Assembly (NCBI GenBank): GCA_035527455.1 | Contig: DATLAN010000166.1 | Location: forward strand, 1-5,650 | Length of the DNA stretch: 5,650 nucleotides | Reading direction: 5' to 3' | Source of the DNA: DATLAN01 sp035527455 | GTDB taxonomy: Bacteria > Planctomycetota > Planctomycetia > Pirellulales > Thermoguttaceae | In this document: positions 5,502-5,650 of the stretch, piece after piece | Layout: every line of letters starts with the position of its first letter | Position numbering within the stretch: the stretch's first letter is position 1 | Translations under genes and position numbers: made by a program | The notes under the pieces: model-generated | Told to the model about the DNA's origin: nothing | Database searches by the model: none | What the model saw: the letters and a program-made list of their open reading frames with translations, nothing else

Positions 5502-5650
5502 GGAGAATCAGGAGTTATGAAAACATAGGCTGGGCCGTCGTCCTCGGGCACGGTGGCGTGGGGCGGGAAACAATCGGGTTCGAGCCGGGTCCGGCAGCGG
5601 CGCTCGTTTCCATAACCATCGGCAAGGCAACGACTTGCGAGAATGCCCGC
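5492..5650 (-). CDS. Possible C-terminal tail of an unidentified protein entering from the right edge (3' end only)
   Basis: A minus-strand frame is open from the right edge for 52 codons and ends with TAA inside the palindrome. It includes the stretch LEPDCFPPHATVPEDDGP and ends AYVFITPDSPTA. The central codons are mainly GC-ending and the residue mix is more protein-like than the Arg/Gly-rich plus-strand frame. I recognise no family. Its position over strong helices, including the 5514-5524/5606-5616 stem, argues for RNA rather than protein, so I keep it as a low-confidence alternative. Confidence 0.22.
   Translation of the reverse strand, partial: AGILASRCLADGYGNERRCRTRLEPDCFPPHATVPEDDGPAYVFITPDSPTA

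Larger units (their letters stand above)
5316..5650 (+). ncRNA. Candidate large structured RNA, running off the right edge
   Basis: Successive helices can be drawn. 5316-5325 pairs with 5339-5348 (10 bp with two G-U). GAATT (5350-5354) pairs with AATTC (5374-5378), enclosing CGC-GGAA-GCG (5363-5372) with a GNRA-type loop. GTAAGTC (5401-5407) pairs with GACTTGC (5416-5422). GCCGCC (5463-5468) pairs with GGCGGC (5479-5484), directly followed by the palindrome at 5486-5501. A long-range stem joins 5514-5524 to 5606-5616 (10 of 11). GCAA-CGAC-TTGC (5626-5637) sits inside GGCA/TGCC (5621-5624, 5645-5648). Short conserved-looking purine joints such as AGGAAAACCGGGAAAC (5379-5394) recall domain I of group II introns. 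However, no GTGYG start, domain V or reverse transcriptase is in view, so the class is unproven. It may instead be an element end with many chance hairpins. Confidence 0.3.

Noticed and set aside
5575..5592. GGGTTCGAGCC, resembling a tRNA T-arm
   Set aside because: The bases after the loop do not complement the 5' stem, and no acceptor stem, D-arm or anticodon arm can be drawn around it.
1..5650. CRISPR array, rRNA or complete insertion sequence
   Set aside because: No regularly spaced repeats, no rRNA-like conserved stretches and no transposase frame are visible.

Overview
The window looks like chromosomal DNA from a planctomycete or a close relative. The evidence is the left-hand gene, a large high-GC PQQ-type beta-propeller protein with a methyltransferase-like and a CBM9-like domain inserted, plus a small protein beginning MFRDPIVEEVRKARDEY; both types are, as far as I recall, common in Planctomycetes. 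This is an inference from protein character, because no rRNA or other phylogenetic marker is present.

Layout. Positions 1-3489 (+) hold one very large gene whose 5' end lies outside the window. Positions 3490-3786 hold a tiny minus-strand gene (3568-3660) with a good ribosome binding site and an apparent early stop. Beside it on the plus strand are two scraps that read like a gene end (CPKCGETF then stop) and a gene start (MSEETYIVKEP) abutting the next gene. Positions 3787-4920 (-) encode a 377-residue fusion of an N-terminal EVE domain (PUA/YTH-like reader of modified bases) and a C-terminal PD-(D/E)XK-like nuclease domain. This is a likely solitary modification-dependent (type IV) restriction enzyme. 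Its base composition is visibly lower in GC than the left-hand gene (48-60% against 70% in lines I counted), which fits acquired defence DNA.

Positions 4921-5650 lack a convincing complete gene. They hold a plausible promoter and leader hairpin for the EVE-nuclease gene, a plus-strand TTGACT box followed by a 14-bp perfect palindrome, and a 65-bp inverted repeat (5235-5299) that looks like a dispersed hairpin/MITE-type element. After that comes roughly 330 bp of consecutive stem-loops running to the right edge. The last stretch may be the first part of a large structured RNA (a group II intron is one possibility). Its far end also carries a 52-codon minus-strand frame open to the edge, which could be the tail of a protein gene; the two readings compete.

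Functionally the genes do not form one pathway. The propeller protein is probably an exported protein of unknown role. The EVE-nuclease looks like an independent defence gene placed in a patch of broken small genes and repeats, next to a repeat-rich, RNA-like segment. The best candidates for follow-up are the EVE-nuclease fusion and the uncharacterised structured segment at the right end.
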